NCBI GenBank assembly: GCA_026770025.1
Contig: JAMXDE010000015.1
Coordinates: forward strand, 1,302,001-1,366,000
Direction of reading: 5' to 3'
Source of the DNA: Craspedostauros australis
Taxonomy: Eukaryota > Bacillariophyta > Bacillariophyceae > Mastogloiales > Achnanthaceae
DNA: 64,000 bases
Under the pieces are notes generated by a model. It was not told the DNA's origin and did not search any database. It saw only the letters and a program-made list of their open reading frames with translations. Below, piece by piece: positions 43,250-53,586 of the stretch; within the stretch, counting starts at the first letter, position 1, and the number at the start of each line of letters is the position of its first letter. Made by a program: the position numbers and the translations under genes.

Positions 43250-45715
43250 ATGATTGATCCCCCCAAAAAGCCTTCACGAAAGCCTGCGCCCCGCACAGGC
43301 CCATCGCCCACCTCACCCTCACACATGCACCATGCATATGACGGATCACCCTACAGCAGCTCACGGCCACACATCATATTCCTCAATGGAATGCCTTCCT
43401 CTGCCATCTTCTTTGCAGATAACAACAACACATCCAATTCTGAGCAAAGTCCAACCTACAGAGACTTCCTTGGAAACAACAAATCCTGCAACAGCAGCAA
43501 TGTTTGGGGCAATCCAAATCTGCCTGCATCAGGTACCACTGCCTCCTCATTGGACAATGACACAAATCATCAGTCCGGTCAGGAGAATGCCACAAATGGC
43601 AGCACTGTCAGCCCCATCCCTTCACCAACACGCAAATCCTACACTGACAGCAGCAGCACGCAAGAGTTCTCCAGAGACACCACCACCACACGAGATAGTT
43701 GCCATGGTTGTGCATTCTTCACTGGTGATGACAGCAACCAGAGAACCATTCCGCAGCTGGACTTCCCTCCATTCCCAACACCAATGGATGGGCAATCCCA
43801 GCACAACACTGTCTTCTCCAACAAATCCACCAAGTCACCCTGCAAATCCCGCCATACAGCCTCCCCAGGCAACAGCATTGCCACTCCTCCAGTACCTTTG
43901 CTTCATCCAACGGTTCCTCCTCCATACTCTCTCCTACCAATTGGAAATCACAAGCCAAGATTTGCTGGCGTCCGGAATGTGAAGACAACAGTGGACAGCC
44001 TTCTGGAGATCATATTTCCATCTACATTGATGGAAAGAATCCAACAGCATTCCAACAACCATTTCCGGAAGAGCGGCAGCATGGCTCCTGCCATCACAAT
44101 TTCCAAGCTTTACATATTCCTGGCGATGTATTACTACATGGGAGTATGGACTGCACCATCCAAGAGGGACTATTGGCGTGCCACCCGTGTATCTGTCCCA
44201 TCAAACACGCTCATGACTCACCTGAGCAGGGATCGATACAACATCATCTTCTGCCACATCCACTTCACTGCAGAGCTTCCTGACTATGAAAACGGATCAG
44301 CAGCATCTTCCGCCACACCCATTCAGGTCAATGTGGATGAAGATGACATGCGAGCATGTGCAGGAAGTGCCACCATGGCATCAGGAAGTGAATTGTCATC
44401 CATCAGCACAGCTTCATTGAACATCCACACTACAGAGTTGAACGATTCTGAAGCCTTGGATACGAAGCTGCCAGCACGAAAGAAGGCCAAAACGGACAGT
44501 GACAGTGTTCAGTTGACCCGATCATGGTATCGGAAGGTGCAACCACTCCTCAACCACACAAATTGAGTGTTGAAATGCATCTGTACAAGACCAGGAGCCG
44601 CATGTGCTATTGACGAAATGATGGTGCGGTTCAAAGGTTGATCAGCCCAGACACATCGGATGAAGCAGAAGCCAATCAAAGAAGGCTTCAAATTCTTTGC
44701 ATTGTGCTGTTCAAGCACCGGGTTCATGTACCATATCCTACCTGCAGGTCGACTTGACAAGACCATACGAATCAACAACACTGTGGAGGAGTTGATGAAT
44801 GAACTTGACCGAAGCCATCATCATGTTGTCACCATGGACAACTTCTTCACGACCAAGACAGTTCTGCAGCGGTCGAGACAGATGGGCATTGGCATCTTGG
44901 GCACAGCACGCAATCGGAACGGATTCCCTCCAAAGGCAGTGAAGGAGGTGGAGGATGACAGGTTCAACAGTTTGTACATCTGGACCGAACCGAATGAGCA
45001 TGTGGTGACTCGGTGGGTGGACAACAACGTCGTCCTGATGGTGAGCACGGTTCACTATGGAAATGAGACGGTTGTTCGTGATCGTCACAAGCCAAGAGAG
45101 ACACGGATCAACAAGAAGCATCTCAAGACGGTGTGGGGGGATGATTGGAATGCAAGAATCCGCATTCCCAAAATGATCGATGACTACAATCACTGGATGG
45201 GTGGGGTTGACCGATGTGACCAGCTCATATCATATCATCGTCCAAACATGCGGTGCAGGAGGATATGGATGCCACTCATGTTCCATTTCCTGGATATCCT
45301 CAGAGTGAACGCATGGATCAGTCATTGTCATCTGGCAGACAAAGAGGAGAGGTTGTCCCAAAAAGAATTCATGCTGGAGATGGTGGAAGCCCTTGTGAGG
45401 AAGTCGTCCACATCGAGTTCAAGGGGCACAAGATCGTCTTCCCAGGTACCTAGACTCATAGTGACAAGGCACAGAATGAGCACAAACACCCCCACCCTCC
45501 CAGAAGCAAGATTGATGGGAGAAGACAGAGAACACGAGCAAGTTATTGTGAAAGGAGATTGGGCAAAAACGTGCAGATACTGTGCATTTCTGGCTGCAAA
45601 TGCAAGACTTTCTGGCAAGGAGGGAACCAAACCTAAACGGGTTACCAGGATGTGTAGCTTCTGCCGAGTCTATATCTGTAGGGATCATTGGGGTATATAC
45701 CATGGAAAGAAGTGA
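43250..45715 (+). pseudogene. piggyBac-like transposase (DDE_Tnp_1_7), interrupted by two in-frame TGA codons
   Basis: A single frame from ATG 43250 gives a Ser/Pro/Thr-rich N-terminus of about 230 residues. The core follows: ISKLYIFLAMYYYMGVW, YWRATRVSVPSNTL, first Asp in AIDEMMVRFKG, second in VVTMDNFFTTK, third in GGVDRCDQLISYH. It ends with a cysteine-rich zinc domain (CRYCAFLAAN ... CSFCRVYICRDHW). Two TGA codons, 44564-44566 and 44639-44641, flank the first catalytic Asp in the same frame with no frameshift. At the second, relatives have Arg (FKGRS), so a CGA-to-TGA change is likely. All three catalytic Asp and the cysteines survive, so decay is recent. The upstream minisatellite is in frame with this ORF. 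Confidence 0.9.
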
Positions 45716-45877
45716 AACAGACACAAACAAAAAATCAGTAGTTTCTCACGATAACACTAGTTGTGAGGGGTACAGACTTAGTTTTCACGTAGGCCCTGGT
45801 AGGGAAAATTCGTTCAAAAAACAACTAGTGTCATTATATCGCCCATAATATGGGCGTTAAGCTCCGGTCGTAAAGGG

Positions 45878-47048
45878 ATAATAGGAGCCCAGATAGAAAG
45901 TCAGAGTTTTGATCAAGGTGCCGCGCAGTCGGAGTACAGTTGCTACAGCATCTAGAAATCTTCAGAAAGTTCTCGTATGGAGAGTACTGGAGAGCACGGT
46001 ACTCTATTCACAGATCGCATCATACAATATTTGAGAGCAGAGCACCGCAGCAGTGAACGAGAGGAAGAGTCGAAGAACCGTCCAGTTTTGATTTGCGACT
46101 TCTTCGCCGCCGTGCTTGTTGCAGCGTTCGGCTTCAAGGATCCTGAGAGCAGCCACAGGGTCGCGGAGTAGAGTAGCAAGTATAGTAGAGCGTAGGTGCT
46201 TCCAGAGGACCATTCCTACCATCGAACTATTGCATGCTCCCCAGTGTTCTGGTGGAATAGCTCGTACAGTTGGCACTGCGAACTCAGATCAGCCCACCAG
46301 GTCGTAGCTTGTTGCTGACTTGGGTACGAGCTACTCGCAAGTGGGATATCTCGCCCTGCGAAGAAGTGGCGTTGGTGACTTGGGTGGCGACGCCAAACGG
46401 ATGACCATATCCTCATCAGAAGAGGCGAAACATCTCGGGGCACTCTGCGAGTAGCGTAGTAGAGTACTCTGGAGTGGTATTCTCCATCCTGCCCGTCTTC
46501 ATTGTGCGACAATTGGTTCGACGTATATACTTCGTGCGAGCAAGCGTCTGCAGCAACAGGCTAATAACAATTGCTTCCCCATAAGGTACCGGCACAAGAT
46601 CGACGTCGCCAGGCATTCAGGCGGTGTCTCCAAGGCAACCTCGCTTGCATGCGATGGAGAAAGTGGACGGAGCAGCTCACCGTGCAATGTAACGAGAATC
46701 AGTCTGCTCGTGTACAATCTACCTACGTGTACTCTCGCAAACAACTCGCCTCCGACACACTGCGTTCGAGATAGTGAGCTTCTCGTGACCAGCACGCCAC
46801 CACATCTTAGACATCGACGCGCTCACGGCGGCGTCTCTTTGTCTGGGAGTTGAGGGAAATATGCATATATGTCATTTCTATGGAAAATACGTTGTATCAC
46901 TGTTCTACCAACAAACCCCGTTCGGGTTTGGTTTGTGCTCGTCAGTCCAATGTCGAACGCATACTGTAGTCTACGAAAAGGCAGCGCAGCTGTTAACGAT
47001 ACGATGAAGTGATTGTGGCATTCAATAGGATGTGGATCACTCTTGACT
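45878..47048. other. Intergenic region, no gene recognised
   Basis: Only short ORFs without domains. GTACTCT / AGAGTAC-type short motifs recur at 45980-46000, 46170-46190 and 46450-46470. Confidence 0.5.
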
Positions 47049-48103
47049 CTAGTAATTAACTTGGTATGGACTGAAGCCTCCAGATTGAATAGACAGTTGT
47101 GTGAGAAAGGCAATTGTTTTGAACACCTCCTTATGGCGTTCTCTATCTGACCTGTAGAGAGTCCCCAAGATCGCCCATCTCTTGAATTGCCGATTGATTG
47201 TTTCGTGGCGCGCACGAGCATTGGACTTAGCTTGTTTGTTCGACTTCGACACATAGCTGGTTGGCTTCAGCACATGGGGCCCACCATACCCCCCATCGGC
47301 CTCAACACATTCTCCCTTCATCAGTCGCTTCGCGAGGAAGGCATTGAAAATCTTTTGATCCGACCACCTGCCACAGGGAAAAGGACCGATTGCCCAAACA
47401 ATGCTGCCTGTTTGAATTGAGATTGCTACTTCGTATCTTAATCCAGACGTCTTGAACTTGTGGCTGTACCACTTTGTGCTGAAAGGCGTTGGCTCGCGGA
47501 TCCGAAAGTCAGTGCCATCCACAGTAACATGGCAAGTTCGAGGTTTTGAAGAATTTAAGCGGTTGCGCCATTTGATCTGGAAGGAAGTGTGAGAAGATGT
47601 TGAATTCAATACAGGCATTGGGCACATTGCAGAAGGCAGAACGAGCACAGCACAAAGTCACTTACCACTTCTTTGTAACATTGCTGAATGCAGGCAATCA
47701 TTTGCCAGATCCACTTTCGAAGTGTGTGAGGATCTGCTCCGAAAGTCGCCTTCAATACATCGTAGGTGGGGTAGTTCTTGAGAAAGTGGAGAGCCCAGAA
47801 TAGATGTTTCGGCTTTGCCTTGGCAGGCAGAACGCAACGATCCCAGACCTCCTTGCAGAGCTTGGGCGTGACGCCAAACCATGCAATGAATGCTCTTTTT
47901 GATGTTTCTGATCCCCCATTCTTGGGGGGCAGGCTCCCCATGAGAAAGAAACCGATGGATTCGAAGTCAACCGAAGAATGCTTGGACCGAAGCAACTGTT
48001 GTTGTTGCCTGGTCATCCTCATGGTCTCATTCTTGTTCTTCAGCCTTGATCTTCGATTGCTTGACTTGCCAGCCTTGCTGGCGGAGATGCTGTTGCAGGT
48101 CAT
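47049..48103 (-). CDS. PIF/Harbinger-like transposase, copy A (two exons)
   Basis: Exon 1, 47666-48103, and exon 2, 47049-47576, join phase 0 (YKEV|IKWRNR) over an 88-bp intron (GTAAGT...CCAG), giving about 321 residues. The N-terminal part holds a helical region (ATFGADPHTLRKWIWQMI) that probably recognises DNA. The DDE nuclease follows: HVTVDGTDFRIREP (first Asp), CVEADGGYGG (second) and RARHETINRQFKRW (Glu). The order matches the DDE_4 family of Harbinger transposases. No internal stop is seen, so it may be functional. Terminal repeats were not found by eye, so the element's limits are unknown. The start is approximate: the open frame runs further to a non-ATG codon. Confidence 0.85.
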
Positions 48104-49011
48104 GGTGATGGCGATGGACGACGAACCAGCCAATGGGCATTGTTCTCAAGACTGTGTGCTTTGGATGGAGCAGCACGTCTCTGATCGATTGCGGATGCTG
48201 ATGGTTGTGTGTGTTGTGTGTGTGTTGTGTGTGTGTGTGTATATGCGTGTGAACTGGTGGTGATGCCTCGGTTGATTGCCTTGGTGTTGCGAAGGTGCGA
48301 CGCTTGGTGATCATGCCATTTCGGTTTGATGGCGATGGAGGAAATTGAAATTGTGAGCAGAGTGTTGTCGTCGATGGTGTTGCATGAGTGTGACACACTG
48401 CCAACTGATGTCATGATTTGCGATACAGTTTTTTCACGTTGTACTGCGAAGCGCAGCGAGTGAAACGACTCGCATCAGTTCTCACGCGCCAATACAACGT
48501 GTGGAGAGTCCTTGTGCTGTCGCTTCTTTGGCTTGTTGTCAACCATCGGTCAGCAACCTCGCCAAATCACAGTCTTCCCTCTTGCTCTCGAGCGTTCAAG
48601 CCCGGAGCTTGCCCTGCTGACTCGGCTTGGCAGATACATTTTCACGCCAGCACATATTCACAACTACAGCGACAAAGCTATTGTATCTATGTTTCTGTAG
48701 TATGGCAGGCGCATGCATCATTCAAATGCAGTATTGTACATGGAAACAAATGACGTTGATGTGTGTGGTTAAATTGTTTCGAACGCTGCAATCAACGGTT
48801 GTCTCATGTGCTCTGCTATATTAAATTAGTACGACTGCTTCGTATGAACCAGATTAGTTACTCATGTCCGGTGCGCGGTATTGTCTTTGGTGGAGCGCCT
48901 GTGCTCTCACAACGGAATTAGTGAATGTTTGGTATATCTATTTTCGTGTCCAGGCGTTAGTCAATATGACAGAGACCGTTACTTGTCAAGACCGGTTCGA
49001 TGACACAATCG
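48104..49011. other. Intergenic region with a GT-rich run
   Basis: A TGTGTTGTGTGTGTG-type run at 48206-48252 is the only clear structure; no gene is recognised. Confidence 0.55.
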
Positions 49012-49353
49012 TGAGGGAAAAAACGCTTTTGTGGGGGAAAAACGGGGTCCGTAGGGGAAATAAACAACACCATCAGGGAAATAACTGCATCGTGGGGGAA
49101 ATTTGTGCATCGTAAGGGAGTTTTGGGGAATAAAATTCCCTTGCAATTTCCCTCACGAATATGTCGTTGGCCTCGTACATTTACGTGTGATTGTTGACAT
49201 CATCATATTATTGCAGTTACAGAATTTCCCCTACAACTCCAAAATTTCCCTTGCGATGCTGTAATTTCCCTTGCATTCTCATAATTTCCCCTACGACCCC
49301 CAATCTTTCCCCTGCAATCTAGACAATTTCCCCTACGACACTGGGAATTCCCT
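49012..49353. repeat. Folded-back array of GGGGAAA / TTTCCCC motifs
   Basis: Seven copies of G-T-(A/G)-(A/G)-GGGAAA-like sequence read on the plus strand from 49012 to 49125. Eight copies in the opposite orientation (AATTTCCCCTAC, AATTTCCCTTGC) lie from about 49128 to 49353. Units are 17-35 bases apart with unrelated spacers. The switch point is GGGGAATAAAATTCCC at about 49124-49139. The arrangement resembles subterminal transposase-binding sites, or a fold-back element. Confidence 0.8.
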
Positions 49354-49620
49354 TGCAACAATGCTTCCTGCCAACCATGTACTGTTCCCTGGATAGTGCT
49401 ACACTTCTGATGTTAGTTATGCCTGCCTGCTCAGTTCTCACCTGGGTTTGCTCAACTTGGTGGGGATGGTTGCTTCTGAAGTGCCATGACAACGGCAAAT
49501 TTGCGATGATGTTGCAGCAAATTCTGCAAGTTGCTTGACTTGTTGCGATTCTTCCCGTTCATACGCTGCTTTCTCATGCTTGGTTTGTGGTGTGAGGGAT
49601 GGTCTCACAACACAACAACA

Positions 49621-51308
49621 ATGACACCTCGCAACAACAACAACAAGCCAACTCGGCATAAAACACATCCCATCTTCAACAAATCCGGTTTCCGCAAATG
49701 GTACCGAGATTCTGATGACGCCGTATACATCATCAAAGGTCTCATCAACAACTCCATCCCACAGACCTTCAGCGAGTTCATCAAGACACACACCGACTGG
49801 GTTGATCCAAAGGGCAAGAACTACCTCCGCCGCAACCTCGCAAACAACTTCAAAAGCTGTATCAATCGCTTCAACAAGCATCAGTCTCGGCGAGAACGTA
49901 AGTGCCAACAGTGATGAGATGAATGATGGCATCATTTGTGTGGTGATGTGATTTTCCTGTCTTGCGGTGTGAATTTTGTGGCGGCCACTCACATCCCTCC
50001 TGCTTCTCTTTCTCAGCCTTTGAGAAGACATTCCGACAATGTCTTGGATTGCCGGGAACACCCGAACGCAATCGAGACGTTCCGGGACTCGATCAGCTCT
50101 CCCTCCAGCCAGGAAGCGACAGCAGTCCTCCACGTGGAAACGAACAGAACAACAACAACAACATGGAAAATCAAAGCAACAACAACGCACCATCCGCCAA
50201 CGCCGACGAAAGCAGTGAAGACGAAGACTTCGAACTTGGCGACGACGACGACGATCAATCATTGATCACAACAGAGTCGTACGACACCATCGAAAGCGAG
50301 GACGGCCGCCCCCGCCAAGACAACATCCCTGCCATCACTCAAGACGCCAGTCCAGTCGCCCGCCTGCCACGCGCTTCCAACGAGCCCATCGACAGCAGTG
50401 GCGAAGACGACGACGAGTACACGCTCGAGACCATCGAATCGAGCGACGGAGTCGAGGTCATTGCTACATCGGCACCACCTCCTCGCGTCCTCTTCACAGA
50501 GCTCCCTCTCCAGTCCAAGCCCACAACGAGCACACAAGACGCCAAGATGCCTGCACAAAAGGCCGCCCCAAAGAAGCCCGCCGAGAACAGCGACACGAAT
50601 CTGGCTGTGTCTCAGAAGGTTCAGAGCTGCGGTGGGAAGATCTCAACTGAGATCCCTGGATTGCATTTCATCCCAATCCAGGTTCCAGATCCCAACTCTT
50701 CTGCAACCCACGCAAGCATGCGAACTGGATACATCGTGTACTTCGAGGTTCCTTTTGGAGTGACAATGGATTCTGTCGAATTCAAGATCGTTGATGAGAG
50801 CACCATCAGCGTCAGCTACGCCAAAAACGTGCGCAACTACAACACCAAATACAGGGTGACGGAGGAGCACCTCCAGGTTGGGAATCTGGACCCCCAGATC
50901 CAAAGCTACTTTGACATCTTCTGGGGCCACTTCAAGGCTGAGCATGACACTGAGAAACATGCAGTCAGTCTCACGGACTCATTTCCGAGCAAGGTGGAGC
51001 TGGATTTTGTGGATCCTGAAAACGGGTACGCCAAGGTTGGCGAGGATGAGGATCCCATCACTCTTCTTCATTTTCAAGCAGACCCTGATCGTGTTGTGAA
51101 GGTCTTCGAGGATGATTCTGATGATGATGACATGCCCATTTTCTATGTCATGTATGCATTTGCTCTTTGTGTCCGCGATACCAAGAAGGTGAAGGCGACG
51201 CCAATTGCGAAGAAAAAGGTGCGACGTGCTCGACGTGCTGCAGCGCACAAGCAGAAGGACATCACCAAGGATGACATGTCCATCCATCCCAATGAAGCCA
51301 CATCCTAG
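49621..51308 (+). CDS. Two-exon protein with basic N-terminus, acidic middle and beta-rich C-terminal domain; function unknown
   Basis: Exon 1, 49621-49897, and exon 2, 50017-51308, join in phase 1 (SRRE|PFEKTF) over a 119-bp intron (GTAAGT...TCTCAG), giving 522 residues. The N-terminal 90 residues are basic with a helical W-Y / L-I-N-N / N-L-A-N-N-F-K pattern that could bind DNA. About 100-230 is Asn-, then Asp/Glu- and Ser-rich. Residues about 290-430 form a strand-rich domain (TGYIVYFEVPFGVTMDSVEF ... TISVSYAKNV) reminiscent of an HSP20/CS-type sandwich, a weak resemblance only. A basic KKKVRRARRAAAHK stretch near the end may be a nuclear signal. It lies close to Harbinger copy A and could be an accessory protein of that element, or a host gene. 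An earlier ATG at 49576 is possible. Confidence 0.65.
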
Positions 51309-53586
51309 TGCAAACAGTGCACAATCGCATCTTGCACCAACATCAACACCAAACATAACAGTAGTAGTAGTAGTTCTCAACAACAACCAGTTTTGTAAGA
51401 TCGAGACAGCTGATTTGTGTTGTGTTACGAAACATTCGAGATTGTTCGATCCGATTCTGAGATGTCGAATCACGGGTGGAGATATGTCACGGATGCCAAT
51501 TTCCCTCAACTCCCTGTATGGTAGCTCCTAGTATCGTGTTGTTTTTTTGCGCCATACTCGTCGAATGTGTCCTGTTGCGCTCCACAAATTCGCACCATGG
51601 CTTCTCGCCAATCGGCCCAGAGATGGCGGCAGCACCCAAAGTGAACAGGCGACAAATGCTCCGCCCTTGCAGAGACGCTCTCGCATCTCGTCATTCTGGT
51701 ACGTCCGCATGCTGAGCTGCCCGTTGGGATTTTTCGAAATCGGCTCGCTGGAGCACATAGGGGCCACGACTATGCATGTAGAGTATGCAATGATGCAATC
51801 TCAACTATTCTAGCATGTGCATGCCTCCCACTCTACCCGGATACCATGGCGAGCTGCCGTACGATTCTCGAATATTTTCGCAGTGTTCCGACCAACCACG
51901 ATACAGGCTTCGCGATAATCTTTCGATCAGAGCTTTGAGGACGTCGGCGAGCTATCGAATTGCGTCGTTTGCGAAGTGCAAAGCGCCCACAAACGAAATG
52001 ACATGCGCAGACGGCGGGCACAGCCCAAGAGATCACCATGACGCAAACCATTGTGATGGAGGCGGTTCCGGTACTCCGTGGCTTGTACCTGGATACAGTC
52101 GGTAGTCAGTATTCTGTGTTCTTTGTTCCACCAAGACATTTTCCCCACGAAGTGAAGTGAAGTGAAGTGCTTTGTCGCAATCAAGCGAAACAAGCCAGAG
52201 CGCTGTTTGTGATACCTCGTAGGTCCTCTTTTTATGTTTGGATCTGCGAAGGCGTGGTTCGTCTGTTGAATGGTTGTCATTCTTCTTTCTTTCCTTCCTT
52301 CCTTCCTTCCTTCCTTCCCACAAGAAGCTGGAAATCGTTCCAGTTGCGATCCGGAGGAGAGCGGACACGCTTCAAATTGATAAGAACATTCAATCAAGTA
52401 GAGTAGGGCCGAGTTGGTCGCACTGCCTCCACTCTCTCTCTCTCTCTCCAAGGTTTACAACAGTCGCGCACTGTCTGGAGCCTTGGGGGACATCAGGCCT
52501 GGCCATGAATCAACCAACCTCACGCTAACAACAAAAAACAAACAGGCGCAAACGTCCAAAGCTGGTGACGAGACGAAGGATTTGGTCTTGCCGTTCCATT
52601 CCGAAGAAGGTGCTCCACAGCGCCCACGAAGTATGGGCCAAGTGGTCCCATTGGGCTTCCGGGTTGCTTGAACTTGGAGGTGTGGTCATGGAGACGAAGG
52701 CCAGCGGCGGCACCTTTGCAATCAAGATGCTCCTACGAATCCAACAGTTCCTGCCCACACATACGTGTACATCCGAGTACTTGTACTATAGGAAACTATC
52801 TGCCATCATCGTGGTTGCCTTCACATAACAAATGGCATCAGGGAGCAGCACAGCATCTGAGATCGAAAACATGAGAACAATGTCATCTTGTCCATCTCCG
52901 ATGATCCGTCATTGTGCATGCTCGGATCACGCTCCGGCCTTAACGAAGTCCCATGCGCTCGCTGAGTAGCCCCGGTGTCGGCGTGAGACTGTTCTGCTCT
53001 TCAACATTCTGCTGTGCCGGACATCCAGAAGTGCAACCGGATACTCAAACACTGTTCACGCCAATTTCACCAGGCAGTGCGAGTATCTGCGACCCCAACA
53101 GGCAATCCCAATCCTCCTCCTCGACTTGCGAGTACCAGGTTCCAGATACGTACCCCTGTGCCTGTGTGAGCGCTCTGTAACTACGAGACTGCCTCGGGCA
53201 AACTTTTCGTGCTCTATTTCCTTATCCGGCTCCTCCAAAGCCGACCTCATGTGGCGAAGATGGGGCTGTTGTTATCGTGAGAAGGCAGTGCCGTCGAGGA
53301 GAAGAAAGACTTGCGCTATCAACATGCATGGCTGGGCAGCTCCCCTCCAGCATGTTGTGCATAGCACCGTGCGTACGAGTACGAGTACCGCATTACAGGC
53401 GGGTGACGCAAGAGCATGCATTCAACAGTGAAGCGTTCTGCGAGCAGTTTAGATGATTCGCAAAGCCTCCATCGAGCATTAAACGGGCACGCCATTATAG
53501 ATGCGCAGGTGTCCATGGTATGGCAGGTAGTGGCAAGCGCGGCGAGGTCGGATTGCGTGTCGTATGGAAAATAGCAAAAGATGAAG
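51309..53586. other. Intergenic region with simple repeats
   Basis: No gene supported. It contains (GAAGT)n at 52151-52171, (TTCC)n at 52281-52319, (CT)n at about 52432-52450 and a GTACGAGTACGAGTAC run near 53372-53388. Confidence 0.55.
52281..52319. repeat. (TTCC)n microsatellite
   Basis: A tetranucleotide run, imperfect at its 5' end, directly visible. Confidence 0.9.

Larger units (their letters stand above)
41746..45877 (+). mobile_element. piggyBac-like DNA transposon
   Basis: The ends carry CCCTTTACGACC at 41746-41757 and its inverse GGTCGTAAAGGG at 45866-45877. Just inside each end is a palindromic CGCCCA-AT-TGGGCG block (41761-41777; 45840-45856). The element encloses a piggyBac transposase frame and a long minisatellite. 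The TTAA target duplication expected of piggyBac is not evident at the flanks, so the exact ends may differ by some bases or the flanks may have decayed. An additional inverted pair, ACACTAGTTGT / ACAACTAGTGT, lies at about 45754-45831. The element looks inactivated but structurally complete. Confidence 0.8.

Noticed and set aside
362-45715. TGA reassigned as a sense codon, because the monooxygenase and piggyBac frames are broken only by TGA
   Set aside because: Intact genes in the window (SDR copy 2, kinase-phosphatase fusion) end in TGA at natural C-termini, so ordinary decay explains the data better.
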